Of a DNA stretch of 64,000 nt, positions 8,361 through 16,095 are shown one piece after another (the stretch's first letter is position 1; the number at the start of each line of letters is the position of its first letter). This DNA is from Billgrantia sulfidoxydans. GTDB taxonomy: Bacteria > Pseudomonadota > Gammaproteobacteria > Pseudomonadales > Halomonadaceae. Where the stretch lies: the NCBI RefSeq assembly GCF_017868775.1, contig NZ_CP053381.1, positions 124,001-188,000 of the forward strand, in the 5' to 3' direction. Position numbers and translations under genes: made by a program. The notes under the pieces are model-generated. The model made no database searches. It was not told the origin of the DNA and saw only the letters and a list, made by a program, of their open reading frames with translations.

Positions 8361-9971
8361 ATGCAGATGAGAGCTTTGAGCAAGGGGATCTTCGCCCTCA
8401 GCTTCCCGCTGACCGCCATGGTGGGCATGGCCCAAGCCGCGGCCCCGGAGTTGACTGCCGAGGAGCAGGAACGCGCCAACACCATCTACTTCCAGCGCTG
8501 CGCCGGCTGCCACGGCACCACGCGCAACGGCGCCACCGGTCCGAACCTGCTGCCCGGAACCACCCAGGAACTGGGCCAGCGTCGCCTGGAGAGCATCATC
8601 ACGCTGGGTACCGAAGGCGGCATGAACAACTTCGACGGCATCCTCTCCGCGGATGACATCACGCTGATCTCCAAGTACATCCAGCACGACCCGGTCGATC
8701 CGCCGGAGATGTCGCTGGCGGACATGAAGGAGCGCTGGCAGGTCTTCGTCGCGCCCGAGGATCTGCCCACCGAGCCCCAGCACGATCTGAACTGGGAAAA
8801 CTTCATGGTCACCATCCTGCGTGACCGTGGCGCCATGGGCATCATCGACGCCGACACCAAGGAGCTGGTCACCGAAGTCGAGACCGGCTACGCGGTGCAC
8901 GTGGCCAAGGAGAGCTCCGACGGCCGCTTCTGGTACGTCCAGGGCCGTGACGGCCGCCTCTCCAAGATCGACCTGTGGATGGACCCGCCGCAGGTCACCG
9001 CCGAGGTCTTCATCGGCTACGACGCGCGCGACGTGGCGGTCTCACACTACGGCGAGTGGAAGGACAAGTACGTCATCGGCGGCTCCTACTGGCCGCCGCA
9101 CTTCGTGATCGCCGACGCCGAGACCATGGAGCCGCTCAAGGTGGTCTCCACGCGCAGCTACGACACCCAAGGCAACTTCCGCAACGAGGCCCGCGTCGCG
9201 GCGCTCTACAACACCCCGCACGCACCGACCTTCCTGGTCAACGTCAAGGAGTCCGGGCAGGTCTGGCAGGTCGACTACAGCGACATCGACAACCTGCGCA
9301 TCGACCAGATGGAGACCGCCGAATTCCTGCACGACGGCTTCTTCGACCCCACCGGCCGCTACTTCCAGATCGCCGCCAACATGAGCGACAAGATGGTGTT
9401 CATCGACACCGAGACGCGCAAGTTGGTCAGCATGCTGGAGACCGGCACCAAGCCCCACCCGGGCCCGGGCGCCAACTGGGTCGACCCCGAATGCGGCCCG
9501 GTGGCCGGCACTACCCACCTGGGCGAAGGCCTGTTGACCTTCTGGGGCAACGACCCCGAAGGGCATCCCGACCAGGCCTGGCAGATCTGCGACCAGATCG
9601 AGACCGACGGCCCGGGGCTCTTCGTGCGCACCCATCCCGATTCCGACAACGTCTGGATCGATCAGGCCATGCACCCCGAGCCCGACGTCAACCAGTGGGT
9701 CATGGTCATGAACAAGGAGACCCGCGAGCTGACGCCGATCCACGTCGCCGACCGTCCGCTGGAGCATGACGCCGTGGCGGTGCACATGGAGTACGACCAG
9801 ACCGGCACCGAGGTGTGGGTCTCGATCTGGGCGCGTGGTGACGGCCACCAGAACGACGGTGCGATCGTCGTCTTCGATGACAAGACGCTGGAAGTGAAGG
9901 CGGTCGTCGAAGGCCTCAATACGCCGACCGGCAAGTTCAACGTCTACAACCGCAAGCACCACGTCGGCTGA
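8361..9971 (+). CDS. nirS: Cytochrome cd1 nitrite reductase
   Basis: Periplasmic dissimilatory nitrite reductase that makes nitric oxide. The 536-residue precursor has a signal peptide (cleavage near AQAAA), an N-terminal cytochrome c domain with CAGCH (C47, C50, H51), and a C-terminal eight-bladed propeller that binds heme d1. Stretches such as FLHDG near residue 325, KPHPGPGANWVDPECGPV and the C-terminal TPTGKFNVYN match NirS of Pseudomonas and argue against NirN or NirF. The ATG at 8361 (MQMRAL) precedes the signal peptide; an upstream frame extension has no ribosome site. A DNR box lies upstream. No heme d1 synthesis genes (nirFDLGHJE) or nirM/nirC flank it. Confidence 0.96.
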   Translation: MQMRALSKGIFALSFPLTAMVGMAQAAAPELTAEEQERANTIYFQRCAGCHGTTRNGATGPNLLPGTTQELGQRRLESIITLGTEGGMNNFDGILSADDITLISKYIQHDPVDPPEMSLADMKERWQVFVAPEDLPTEPQHDLNWENFMVTILRDRGAMGIIDADTKELVTEVETGYAVHVAKESSDGRFWYVQGRDGRLSKIDLWMDPPQVTAEVFIGYDARDVAVSHYGEWKDKYVIGGSYWPPHFVIADAETMEPLKVVSTRSYDTQGNFRNEARVAALYNTPHAPTFLVNVKESGQVWQVDYSDIDNLRIDQMETAEFLHDGFFDPTGRYFQIAANMSDKMVFIDTETRKLVSMLETGTKPHPGPGANWVDPECGPVAGTTHLGEGLLTFWGNDPEGHPDQAWQICDQIETDGPGLFVRTHPDSDNVWIDQAMHPEPDVNQWVMVMNKETRELTPIHVADRPLEHDAVAVHMEYDQTGTEVWVSIWARGDGHQNDGAIVVFDDKTLEVKAVVEGLNTPTGKFNVYNRKHHVG

Positions 9972-10010
9972 TCGTCATCGCCGACACCGCCGGGGCCCCA
10001 ACGGGCGCCC

Positions 10011-10062
10011 CGGCCCCTTCACCAGCCGCTCCCTCCTTGCGGAACGGCTGGTGAAGGGGCCG
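10011..10062 (+). terminator. Long hairpin after nirS
   Basis: Two perfect 18-base arms (10011-10028 and 10045-10062) enclose a 16-base loop, 40 bp after the nirS stop. A smaller GC hairpin with GCCGGGG and CCCCGGC arms precedes it. No U-tract follows. It probably limits readthrough from the strong nirS promoter into the cytochrome gene or protects the nirS mRNA 3' end. Confidence 0.6.
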
Positions 10063-10134
10063 ACACAACAGCGACGACCAGGCAGCGGCCGTCGAGGGTA
10101 GGCACCCGCGTCACGACACTTTGGGAGAAAGACC

Positions 10135-11799
10135 ATGGGGGAGCGACCACGCAACTGGCGCAGAATCACCATCCTGGGGGCATCGTTGGGTGCCGCCGTG
10201 CTCTTCTTCGTTGCCGGTATCATTTTCTGGGGCGGCTTCAATACCGTGATGGAGGCGACCAACAGCTACAAGTTCTGCAGCAGTTCCTGCCATGAGATGA
10301 GCTGGGTCCACGAAGAGTACCTCGATCGTCCGCACTACCAGAACGCCACGGGGGTGGGAGCGGCCTGCTCCGATTGCCACGTGCCGGATGCCTGGGGACC
10401 CAAGATGGTGCGCAAGATCCAGGCCAGCCGCGAGGTATGGCACTGGATGCTGGGCTCGATCGATACCCAGGAGGAGTTCGAGGCCAAGCGTATCCACTTG
10501 GCGGAGAACGTGTGGCGCTCGATGCTGCGCACCGATTCCCGCGAGTGTCGCAACTGTCATGACTGGTCGGCTATGGACCTGGAGCAGCAGGCCGCCCGCG
10601 CCTCACGCGAGCATGCCCGTGCCTTCGAGCAGGGCATGACCTGCATCGAGTGCCACCAGGGCATCGCCCACCAGCTGCCCGAGGCATGGGACGAGTCGCC
10701 GGTCTGGGCGGGTCGCTTCGAGGTCGCCGAGGCTGACGACAGCCAGACCGCACCGCTGGAGGCCGAGGACCTGGGCGAAGCCGCTTCGGTTAGCGAGAAC
10801 CTAGCCGCAGCGCTCGACTGGGAGGCGGTGCCGGCCACCGACCTGACGCTGTTCCTGCCGGGCCAGGCATCCATCGAGTGGATCCAGGACGGCAGCGAAC
10901 ACGGCGGTGGGCGAGCCTTCAGCTTCGGTGATCGTTGCCTGTGGTGCCACCAGGGCGAAGAGGCGGACATCGGCGCGCTGGCCGTCGCCGGCGAGAAGAT
11001 CGAGACCTTCGACCTGGGCGACAAGCGTGGCCACGTGCCGATGAGCGTCAAGGCCGCCTTCGATGACGACTACCTCTACCTGCAGTTCCAATGGCAGGAG
11101 GGCGAGCACGCTCCGCTGCCCTTCGTCGAAGGCGGCGTGATGGACCCGGACAACCCCTTCAAGCTGACCGTCAGCCTCTCCGACGACCGTGTCGACATGG
11201 CCGAGCGGGCGGGCTGCTGGACCAGCTGTCACCACGATTCCGCCTACATGCCGGATGCTCCGGAAGCCGAAGCGCTGGCGACGAGCGAGCTTGCCGAGCG
11301 ACTCGACCTGATGAGCGGCAACGGCGTGACCAAGTACCTCACCGAGAGTCGCACCGAGATCGAGATCAAAGGACGTCGCGGCGCGGCCCGCGGCGGTTGG
11401 GACAAGCTCAAGGCAGAGGGCGAGGTCCAGGAGCTGCTCGACGCCGGGGTCTACCTCGACCTGGCGCGCTACAACAGCGGTGATGGCTCGGTCGAGTCGG
11501 GTTACGTCCTCGACGAGCGCCATTTCAGCGACAGCCAGGCCATCGCCTTCAGCGCCGAGGAGCAGGACGGTGTGTGGACCGCCTATCTGACCCGCGCGCT
11601 CAAGACCGGCACGGAAGGCGACAAGCCGCTCGACCTGGAGCGCCTCTACAGCCTCAACGTGGCGCTGCACGACGACCATGCCGACTCGCGTTTCCATCAC
11701 GTCTCGTTCCAGTACGGCCTGGCCTTCGGCGTCGAGAATCCGGACGAGGCCTTTGGCGAGGACATGGTGGAGATCAATGCCACGCGGGTCACACCCTGA
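10135..11799 (+). CDS. NapC/NirT-type multiheme cytochrome fused to an ethylbenzene-dehydrogenase-like heme domain
   Basis: A 554-residue membrane-anchored cytochrome. Residues 10-34 form one N-terminal helix. Residues 48-190 resemble the tetraheme NapC/NirT quinol dehydrogenases, with heme sites at C48 (CSSSCH), C78 (CSDCH), C138 (CRNCH) and C170 (CIECH). The C-terminal half adds CLWCH at C268 and CWTSCH at C361 in a beta-rich region resembling the EB_dh / cytochrome c-552 heme-binding domain. The first and last sites have three residues between the cysteines (CX3CH), unlike classical CXXCH, giving six likely hemes. Lying between nirS and a cupredoxin gene, it probably carries electrons from quinol towards NirS. 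This is inferred from domains and location; the substrate is not proven. Confidence 0.8.
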   Translation: MGERPRNWRRITILGASLGAAVLFFVAGIIFWGGFNTVMEATNSYKFCSSSCHEMSWVHEEYLDRPHYQNATGVGAACSDCHVPDAWGPKMVRKIQASREVWHWMLGSIDTQEEFEAKRIHLAENVWRSMLRTDSRECRNCHDWSAMDLEQQAARASREHARAFEQGMTCIECHQGIAHQLPEAWDESPVWAGRFEVAEADDSQTAPLEAEDLGEAASVSENLAAALDWEAVPATDLTLFLPGQASIEWIQDGSEHGGGRAFSFGDRCLWCHQGEEADIGALAVAGEKIETFDLGDKRGHVPMSVKAAFDDDYLYLQFQWQEGEHAPLPFVEGGVMDPDNPFKLTVSLSDDRVDMAERAGCWTSCHHDSAYMPDAPEAEALATSELAERLDLMSGNGVTKYLTESRTEIEIKGRRGAARGGWDKLKAEGEVQELLDAGVYLDLARYNSGDGSVESGYVLDERHFSDSQAIAFSAEEQDGVWTAYLTRALKTGTEGDKPLDLERLYSLNVALHDDHADSRFHHVSFQYGLAFGVENPDEAFGEDMVEINATRVTP

Positions 11800-11825
11800 C
11801 GCCCCGCAGGGAAGGAGGTTGCGAT

Positions 11826-12170
11826 ATGAACAAGCGGCAACGTCGATCGAGCATGGCCCTCCTGGCCGCCGCCCTGCTGAGCGGGGCGGCGCAGGCCGGG
11901 GGCAACGTGGTCGAAGTGGAGATGCGCGACTACGGTTTTCATCCCGCCGAACTCGAGGTGGAAGTCGGCACCACGGTGCGCTGGGTCAACGCCGAGAAGC
12001 GCACCAGTCACGACGTCTATTTCGCCGACGAGGATCTCGGCTCGGAGCGCCTGTTTCCCGAAGAAAATTGGGAGCGAACCTTTGACGAGCCGGGTACCTA
12101 CCCGTACCACTGCCGACCTCACGAGAGTCGCGACATGGAAGGGGTGGTCGTGGTGGTACCGGCCGAATGA
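11826..12170 (+). CDS. Small periplasmic cupredoxin (plastocyanin/pseudoazurin-like)
   Basis: A 114-residue secreted type 1 copper protein. The first 24 residues are a signal peptide. Copper ligands are visible in order as H62 (TSHDV), C96, H99 and M104 in the block YHCRPHESRDM, matching the C-x2-H-x4-M loop of plastocyanin-like proteins. An excellent ribosome site (GAAGGAGG) precedes the ATG at 11826. It follows the hybrid cytochrome by 26 bp and is surely co-transcribed, so it is a candidate electron shuttle to NirS or NosZ. The partner is inferred from context. Confidence 0.88.
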   Translation: MNKRQRRSSMALLAAALLSGAAQAGGNVVEVEMRDYGFHPAELEVEVGTTVRWVNAEKRTSHDVYFADEDLGSERLFPEENWERTFDEPGTYPYHCRPHESRDMEGVVVVVPAE

Positions 12171-12191
12171 TTCGACTATTGCACCATTTAC

Positions 12192-12220
12192 TACAAACGC
12201 CGGCACGGTCGGCGTTTGTA
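12192..12220 (+). terminator. Hairpin after the cupredoxin gene
   Basis: Arms TACAAACGCCG (12192-12202) and CGGCGTTTGTA (12210-12220) pair perfectly around a 7-base loop, 21 bp after the cupredoxin stop. No U-tract follows, so it may stabilise or attenuate the transcript before the next gene. Confidence 0.5.
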
Positions 12221-12244
12221 GCCGTTCATGCAAGAGGAGCGACT

Positions 12245-12796
12245 ATGCGACGACACCTGCAAGCGTCGGCCTGGCTCGGCGGCAGCCTGGCCACCCTGGC
12301 CTTCAGCGCCGCCCTGGCGGCGGAGGGGCCGGCCGGCTATCGCAGCGCCGACTTCGGCATGGCCTTCGACGAGGTGATGACCGAGCTGGAGCGCGATGCT
12401 GCCGTGGCCAACCTCAGCGTCAGCGAAACGGAGGACGGCGACCGCCTTATCGACGGCGAGCTGCAGGACGAGGCTGCTCCGCAGACCGACCTGCGTTACG
12501 TCTTCCCGGCGGGCAGCGACGCCCTGGCCCTGGTGGTGGCCTTCCATCCCGAGGTGGAAGATTACGTCACGGTGAAGGCGCAACTCGAGGCCCGCTATGG
12601 CCAGCCATGGGAGGCCGAGATGACCGAGTGGTGGTTCGAACAGCTCAAGGGGGGCATGCCGCAGGAACCTAGCAGTCTCACCGTCTGGGGCGGCGATGGC
12701 AGCGAGGATACCGAGCGCGGCCGTTTCGTGCGCCTGTGGTCGTTCGAGGATTACCTCACGGTGGAATATCTCGACACGCAGCTGTTCCCTAGATGA
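12245..12796 (+). CDS. Secreted protein of unknown function
   Basis: A 183-residue protein with a clear signal peptide (residues 1-25, ending ALAAE) and no heme or metal motif. The mature part is acidic and alternates short helices and strands. No family is recognised. The ATG at 12245 has an AGAGGAG site and is preferred over an upstream extension that would remove the signal peptide. It is the last plus-strand gene of the nirS cluster, so a periplasmic accessory role in nitrite reduction is possible but not shown. Its 3' end overlaps the convergent DUF6164-like gene by 8 bases. Confidence 0.6.
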   Translation: MRRHLQASAWLGGSLATLAFSAALAAEGPAGYRSADFGMAFDEVMTELERDAAVANLSVSETEDGDRLIDGELQDEAAPQTDLRYVFPAGSDALALVVAFHPEVEDYVTVKAQLEARYGQPWEAEMTEWWFEQLKGGMPQEPSSLTVWGGDGSEDTERGRFVRLWSFEDYLTVEYLDTQLFPR

Positions 12797-13151
12797 GCCC
12801 CAGGAAGGGCACCAGCGTCAGGGCCAGCATGGCCAGCACCGCCAGTGCCACCAGCAGCATCTGAACGGGATGCTGCCACAGGCGCCGCCACAGGGTCGGC
12901 GCGTCTCCCTGCGCGACGCGGTCGGCATGCTCCTGCTGTACACGCGCTTGCCGCTCGACCTGATAGCGCTCGAGGACCTCGCGCGCCGCCTCCAGCTGCG
13001 CGGGGTCGCGCAGCCAGATGGCATCGACCCCCAGGCGCCAGAAGCCGGCCTGGGTCTCGTAGGTGTCGAAGCCGTGCTCGTCGAGCAGCCGGCGCACCTC
13101 CCAGGCTTCCTCGTCGGTGACGTTGGCCAGCCGGAACAGCAGTGTCGCCAT
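12789..13151 (-). CDS. DUF6164-like small membrane protein
   Basis: A 120-residue protein. The N-terminal 65 residues resemble the DUF6164 family (start MATLLFRLANVTDEEAWEVR, with conserved ETQAGFWRLG and AIWLRD motifs, then a helix rich in Glu and Arg). The C-terminus ends in one membrane helix (about residues 97-118). Function is unknown. Its ATG overlaps the stop of the upstream unknown gene by one base, so the two are translated together at the tail of the nos cluster. Confidence 0.68.
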   Translation of the reverse strand: MATLLFRLANVTDEEAWEVRRLLDEHGFDTYETQAGFWRLGVDAIWLRDPAQLEAAREVLERYQVERQARVQQEHADRVAQGDAPTLWRRLWQHPVQMLLVALAVLAMLALTLVPFLGLI

Positions 13152-13693
13152 CAGCCGGCCGCCTCGCACTGCCGTTCGGCGCGGGCGATGGCCGCGTCCG
13201 CCCCCGCCAGATCGAAGCTCATGAACCAGTAGTCCTCGTCGCCGCGGTCGAAGCGCAGGCGCAGCGTCTCGCCGCCGCGCATCTCGTCGAGCAGCAGGTC
13301 CTGGGTGTCGAGATAGAAGTTGACGTAGAAGCCGCGGTCGCCGCGCTGGGTGATGAACTCCGCCATGCCGCTGTGGATCGTCTCGTGGTCGACCCGCAGG
13401 TCGCCGGGTACCAGGTTGGCCACGCGGCTCTCGGGCTGGTGCTCCTCGAGCTCGACGCGCACCTCGAGCCACGGCAGGTCGCACACGCCGGGGGTGTAGT
13501 TGACGCTCAGGATCGAGTCGCTGTAGCTGGTCTGCTCGAGGGCGCGAAAGTGGCGTTCATCGCCCAGCGACAGCGTCACGGAGTGCCAATTTTCGTGCTG
13601 TTCGGCATCGCTGACGTTGTAGTTGGTGGCGAATGCCGGCCCGGCCAGGGCCAGGCCGGCCAGCGCGGCAGCGAGCGGGGCGGTAAAACGCAT
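13151..13693 (-). CDS. Secreted protein of unknown function at the tail of the nos cluster
   Basis: A 180-residue protein with an N-terminal signal peptide (residues 1-22, ending GPAFA). The mature part is rich in acidic residues and predicted strands and has only two cysteines. No family is recognised. The ATG at 13693 with a GAGGA site is chosen; a longer frame would bury the signal peptide. It starts 64 bp after nosL on the same strand and is followed with a one-base overlap by the DUF6164-like gene. It may belong to the nos transcript, but its role is unknown. Confidence 0.6.
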   Translation of the reverse strand: MRFTAPLAAALAGLALAGPAFATNYNVSDAEQHENWHSVTLSLGDERHFRALEQTSYSDSILSVNYTPGVCDLPWLEVRVELEEHQPESRVANLVPGDLRVDHETIHSGMAEFITQRGDRGFYVNFYLDTQDLLLDEMRGGETLRLRFDRGDEDYWFMSFDLAGADAAIARAERQCEAAG

Positions 13694-13757
13694 GCGGGGT
13701 CCTCGCAGATCGATGCGCTCGAGCCTAGCACGCCGTGCAACGGCTGTCCCGCTGGAC

Positions 13758-14312
13758 TCAGTGCCCGCCGCCGTGCCCGGCCATGGCGCCCATGGCATCG
13801 CCGCCGCCCAGTTCACCGCGGCTCAGGCGGGCCAGCAGGTCGAGGTCGATATCGTCGAAGGCGTAGAGTTCGCCGCCGTGGGTCTCGGCGAAAGCCTCGG
13901 CGTGATGGCGCTCCCTGAACGAGGCCAGGGTATGGCCCATCGAGCCGCGCTGGTCATGACCCGCCACGTACCACGCCTCGCTGGCCAGAATGAAGGCGGC
14001 GTCGTCGGGCTTGGGCCAGGGCGCGGCAGCGACGTCGTGCACGTAGGCATGGGAGAGGCGGGTCTCGTTCTCCGGCTGGCGCAGGAAGGCGAACAGCTCC
14101 GCGGTGGAGCAGAACTTCAGCGCCGAACCCTGCTTGTCCAGGAACGCCTGACCCTTGGGGCCGGGGTGCTCGTCGATCAGCATCCCGCACACATGGCAGC
14201 TGTCGCCGGACTCGATGGGCTCGGCAGCGGCCAGGGCGACGGGCTCCGACTCGCCGCAGCCGGCGAGCAGCAGCGGCAGCAGGAGCAGGGGCAGCAGCAG
14301 GAAACGGGGCAT
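13758..14312 (-). CDS. nosL: NosL copper chaperone lipoprotein
   Basis: Outer-membrane lipoprotein of about 184 residues that supplies copper to apo-NosZ, with NosDFY. A lipobox LLAGC ends the signal peptide near residue 19, and the NosL copper motif DSCHVCGMLI follows near residue 38, with the later FCST and histidine-rich regions. The C-terminus is Gly/His-rich (GHGGGH), which could also bind copper. It is the fifth gene after nosR, 29 bp after nosY. Confidence 0.92.
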   Translation of the reverse strand: MPRFLLLPLLLLPLLLAGCGESEPVALAAAEPIESGDSCHVCGMLIDEHPGPKGQAFLDKQGSALKFCSTAELFAFLRQPENETRLSHAYVHDVAAAPWPKPDDAAFILASEAWYVAGHDQRGSMGHTLASFRERHHAEAFAETHGGELYAFDDIDLDLLARLSRGELGGGDAMGAMAGHGGGH

Positions 14313-14341
14313 GGCAGGGGACTCCAAAAAAATAAGCGGGC

Positions 14342-15166
14342 TCAGGCCGAGCGGTGACGGAAGCGCATCAGCGCCAAGCCCAGGGGCACCAGCACCCAGG
14401 CCATCAGCAGCGGCAGCAGCACGGCGGGGCGGAAGGCGCCGCCCTCGGCGATGGAGGTCAGGCCGGTGTAGCTGCGCGCCGCCTCGAAGCCAGCCAGGTT
14501 GATCAGGCGGAACAGCTCCGTGGGGTTGAGCAGCAGCAGCCAGGGCAGCCAGTCGCCACCCTGCTTGACGCTGACCAGCAGCGCCAGCAGGCCCAGGTCG
14601 AACACCAGCACGAACAGGAACCACACCACCAACGCCAGGCCGGCGGCGCGGGCCTTCTCGCTCACCCACACGCTGATCAGGTAGGCGAAGGCGATGAACA
14701 CCCAGCCCAGCAGCACGCTGCTGGCAATCAGCAGGCCCATGCCGGCGGCGAGTTCGCCAAGTGCGACGCCCTCCGCGCCCACGGCGATCACCGCGCCGGC
14801 GATGCCGAAGCCGAGCGCCGTGGCGCTGCCCAGGATCAGGCCGTGGCCGAGGAACTTGCCCAGCAGCAGCGCGGTGCGACTCACCGGGTAGGTGAGCAGC
14901 AGCAGCAGGGTACCCGCCTCCTGCTCGCCGACCACGGCGTCGTAGGCCAGCAGCAGGGCGATCAGCGGGATCAGGAACACTGCCAGGGTGGCGAGGCTCA
15001 CCAGCGTGGTGGCCAGCGAGGTGAAGCCCAGCCCGCCGCTGGCCGCGGCGCCGAACCAGGCGATGCCCACGGCGAGCAGGGCCAGCACCAGGGTAATGGC
15101 CAGCACCCAGCGGTTGCGCAGGCCGTCGCGGAACTCCTTGCCGGCCAGTGTCAGGATGGCGTTCAT
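14342..15166 (-). CDS. nosY: NosY, ABC transporter permease for NosZ maturation
   Basis: Integral membrane subunit (274 residues, about six helices) of the NosDFY complex needed for copper or sulfur supply to the CuZ site of nitrous oxide reductase. The start resembles NosY proteins (a short KEFRDGLRNRW motif before helix 1), and the GEQEAGTLLLLLTYPVSR motif near residue 81 matches the ABC-2 coupling helix region. Its ATG overlaps the nosF stop (ATGA), showing coupled translation with its ATPase. Confidence 0.93.
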   Translation of the reverse strand: MNAILTLAGKEFRDGLRNRWVLAITLVLALLAVGIAWFGAAASGGLGFTSLATTLVSLATLAVFLIPLIALLLAYDAVVGEQEAGTLLLLLTYPVSRTALLLGKFLGHGLILGSATALGFGIAGAVIAVGAEGVALGELAAGMGLLIASSVLLGWVFIAFAYLISVWVSEKARAAGLALVVWFLFVLVFDLGLLALLVSVKQGGDWLPWLLLLNPTELFRLINLAGFEAARSYTGLTSIAEGGAFRPAVLLPLLMAWVLVPLGLALMRFRHRSA

Positions 15167-16095
15167 CGAACCTCTCCTTGGACGGGGGCGAGCCCGGCGG
15201 AGAAATGGGTGTAGAGGTGTTCCAAGGTAGGCGGCAGCAGCTCGATGTCCTCGACCCCGGGGTGCGTGGAAAGGTGGCGCAGCACGGCGAGCTTGGCATC
15301 GGCGGGCACCGAGAGCGACACCTCGTGGCCGTTGAGCGGCCGCGCCTGGATGCGCGTGTCGTTCCAGGGCCGCTGCCAGTCGGCGCCCTCGAGCCGGCCG
15401 CGGGCGCGAATGGTCATCGGCAGGGCGGCCTCGGCGCGCAGGGTCTCGAGGCTGCCCAGCGCCAGGCGGCGGCCACCGCCGAGGATCAGCGCGCGATCGA
15501 TGTAGGGCTCCACCCCCGGCAGCACATGGGAGGAGAGCAGCACCGTGCAGCCGCGCTCGCGCAGACTGCGTACCGTCTCGTAGAAGTCGCGGGTGGCGGC
15601 GGGGTCGAGCCCGGTGGTGGGTTCGTCGAGCAGCAGCAGGCGCGGCTCGCCGAGCAGCGCCTGGGCCAGGCCGAGGCGCTGGCGCATGCCCTTGGAGTAG
15701 GTCTTCACGCGGCGCTTGGCTGCCGCGCCCAGGCCGACCTGCTCGAGCAGGTCGGCGACCTGGCGGCGGTCGACGCGCTTGAGCCGGGCGAAGAAATCGA
15801 GCACCTCGCGACCGCTGAGCTGTTCATAGAAGCTGACGTTCTCGGGCAGGTAGCCCAGGCGGCGGCGCAGCGTCTCGGCATGGGCACCGTCGGGGGCGCC
15901 GCCGAGTACGGAGAGCTCGCCGGCGCTGGGCGAGAGCAGCCCCAGGATCAGCTTCATGGTGGTGGTCTTGCCGGCGCCGTTGTGGCCGAGCAGGGCGAGC
16001 ACCTCGCCCTCGCTGACCCTGAGGTCGAGGGCGTCGAGGCGCACCACGTCGCCGTCGCGCCGCGTCACGCCGTGGAATTCGATCACCGCGTTCAT
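15163..16095 (-). CDS. nosF: NosF, ABC transporter ATPase for NosZ maturation
   Basis: Cytoplasmic ATPase (310 residues) that powers NosDFY. Walker A (GHNGAGKTT) is near residue 37, the signature (YSKGMRQRLGLAQAL) near 132 and Walker B (LLLLDEPTTGLDP) near 152, followed by the H-loop (SSHVL). The C-terminal 90 residues form the regulatory extension seen in NosF. The ATG at 16095 overlaps the nosD stop and the gene's end overlaps nosY, so nosDFY form a tightly coupled unit. Confidence 0.94.
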   Translation of the reverse strand: MNAVIEFHGVTRRDGDVVRLDALDLRVSEGEVLALLGHNGAGKTTTMKLILGLLSPSAGELSVLGGAPDGAHAETLRRRLGYLPENVSFYEQLSGREVLDFFARLKRVDRRQVADLLEQVGLGAAAKRRVKTYSKGMRQRLGLAQALLGEPRLLLLDEPTTGLDPAATRDFYETVRSLRERGCTVLLSSHVLPGVEPYIDRALILGGGRRLALGSLETLRAEAALPMTIRARGRLEGADWQRPWNDTRIQARPLNGHEVSLSVPADAKLAVLRHLSTHPGVEDIELLPPTLEHLYTHFSAGLAPVQGEVR

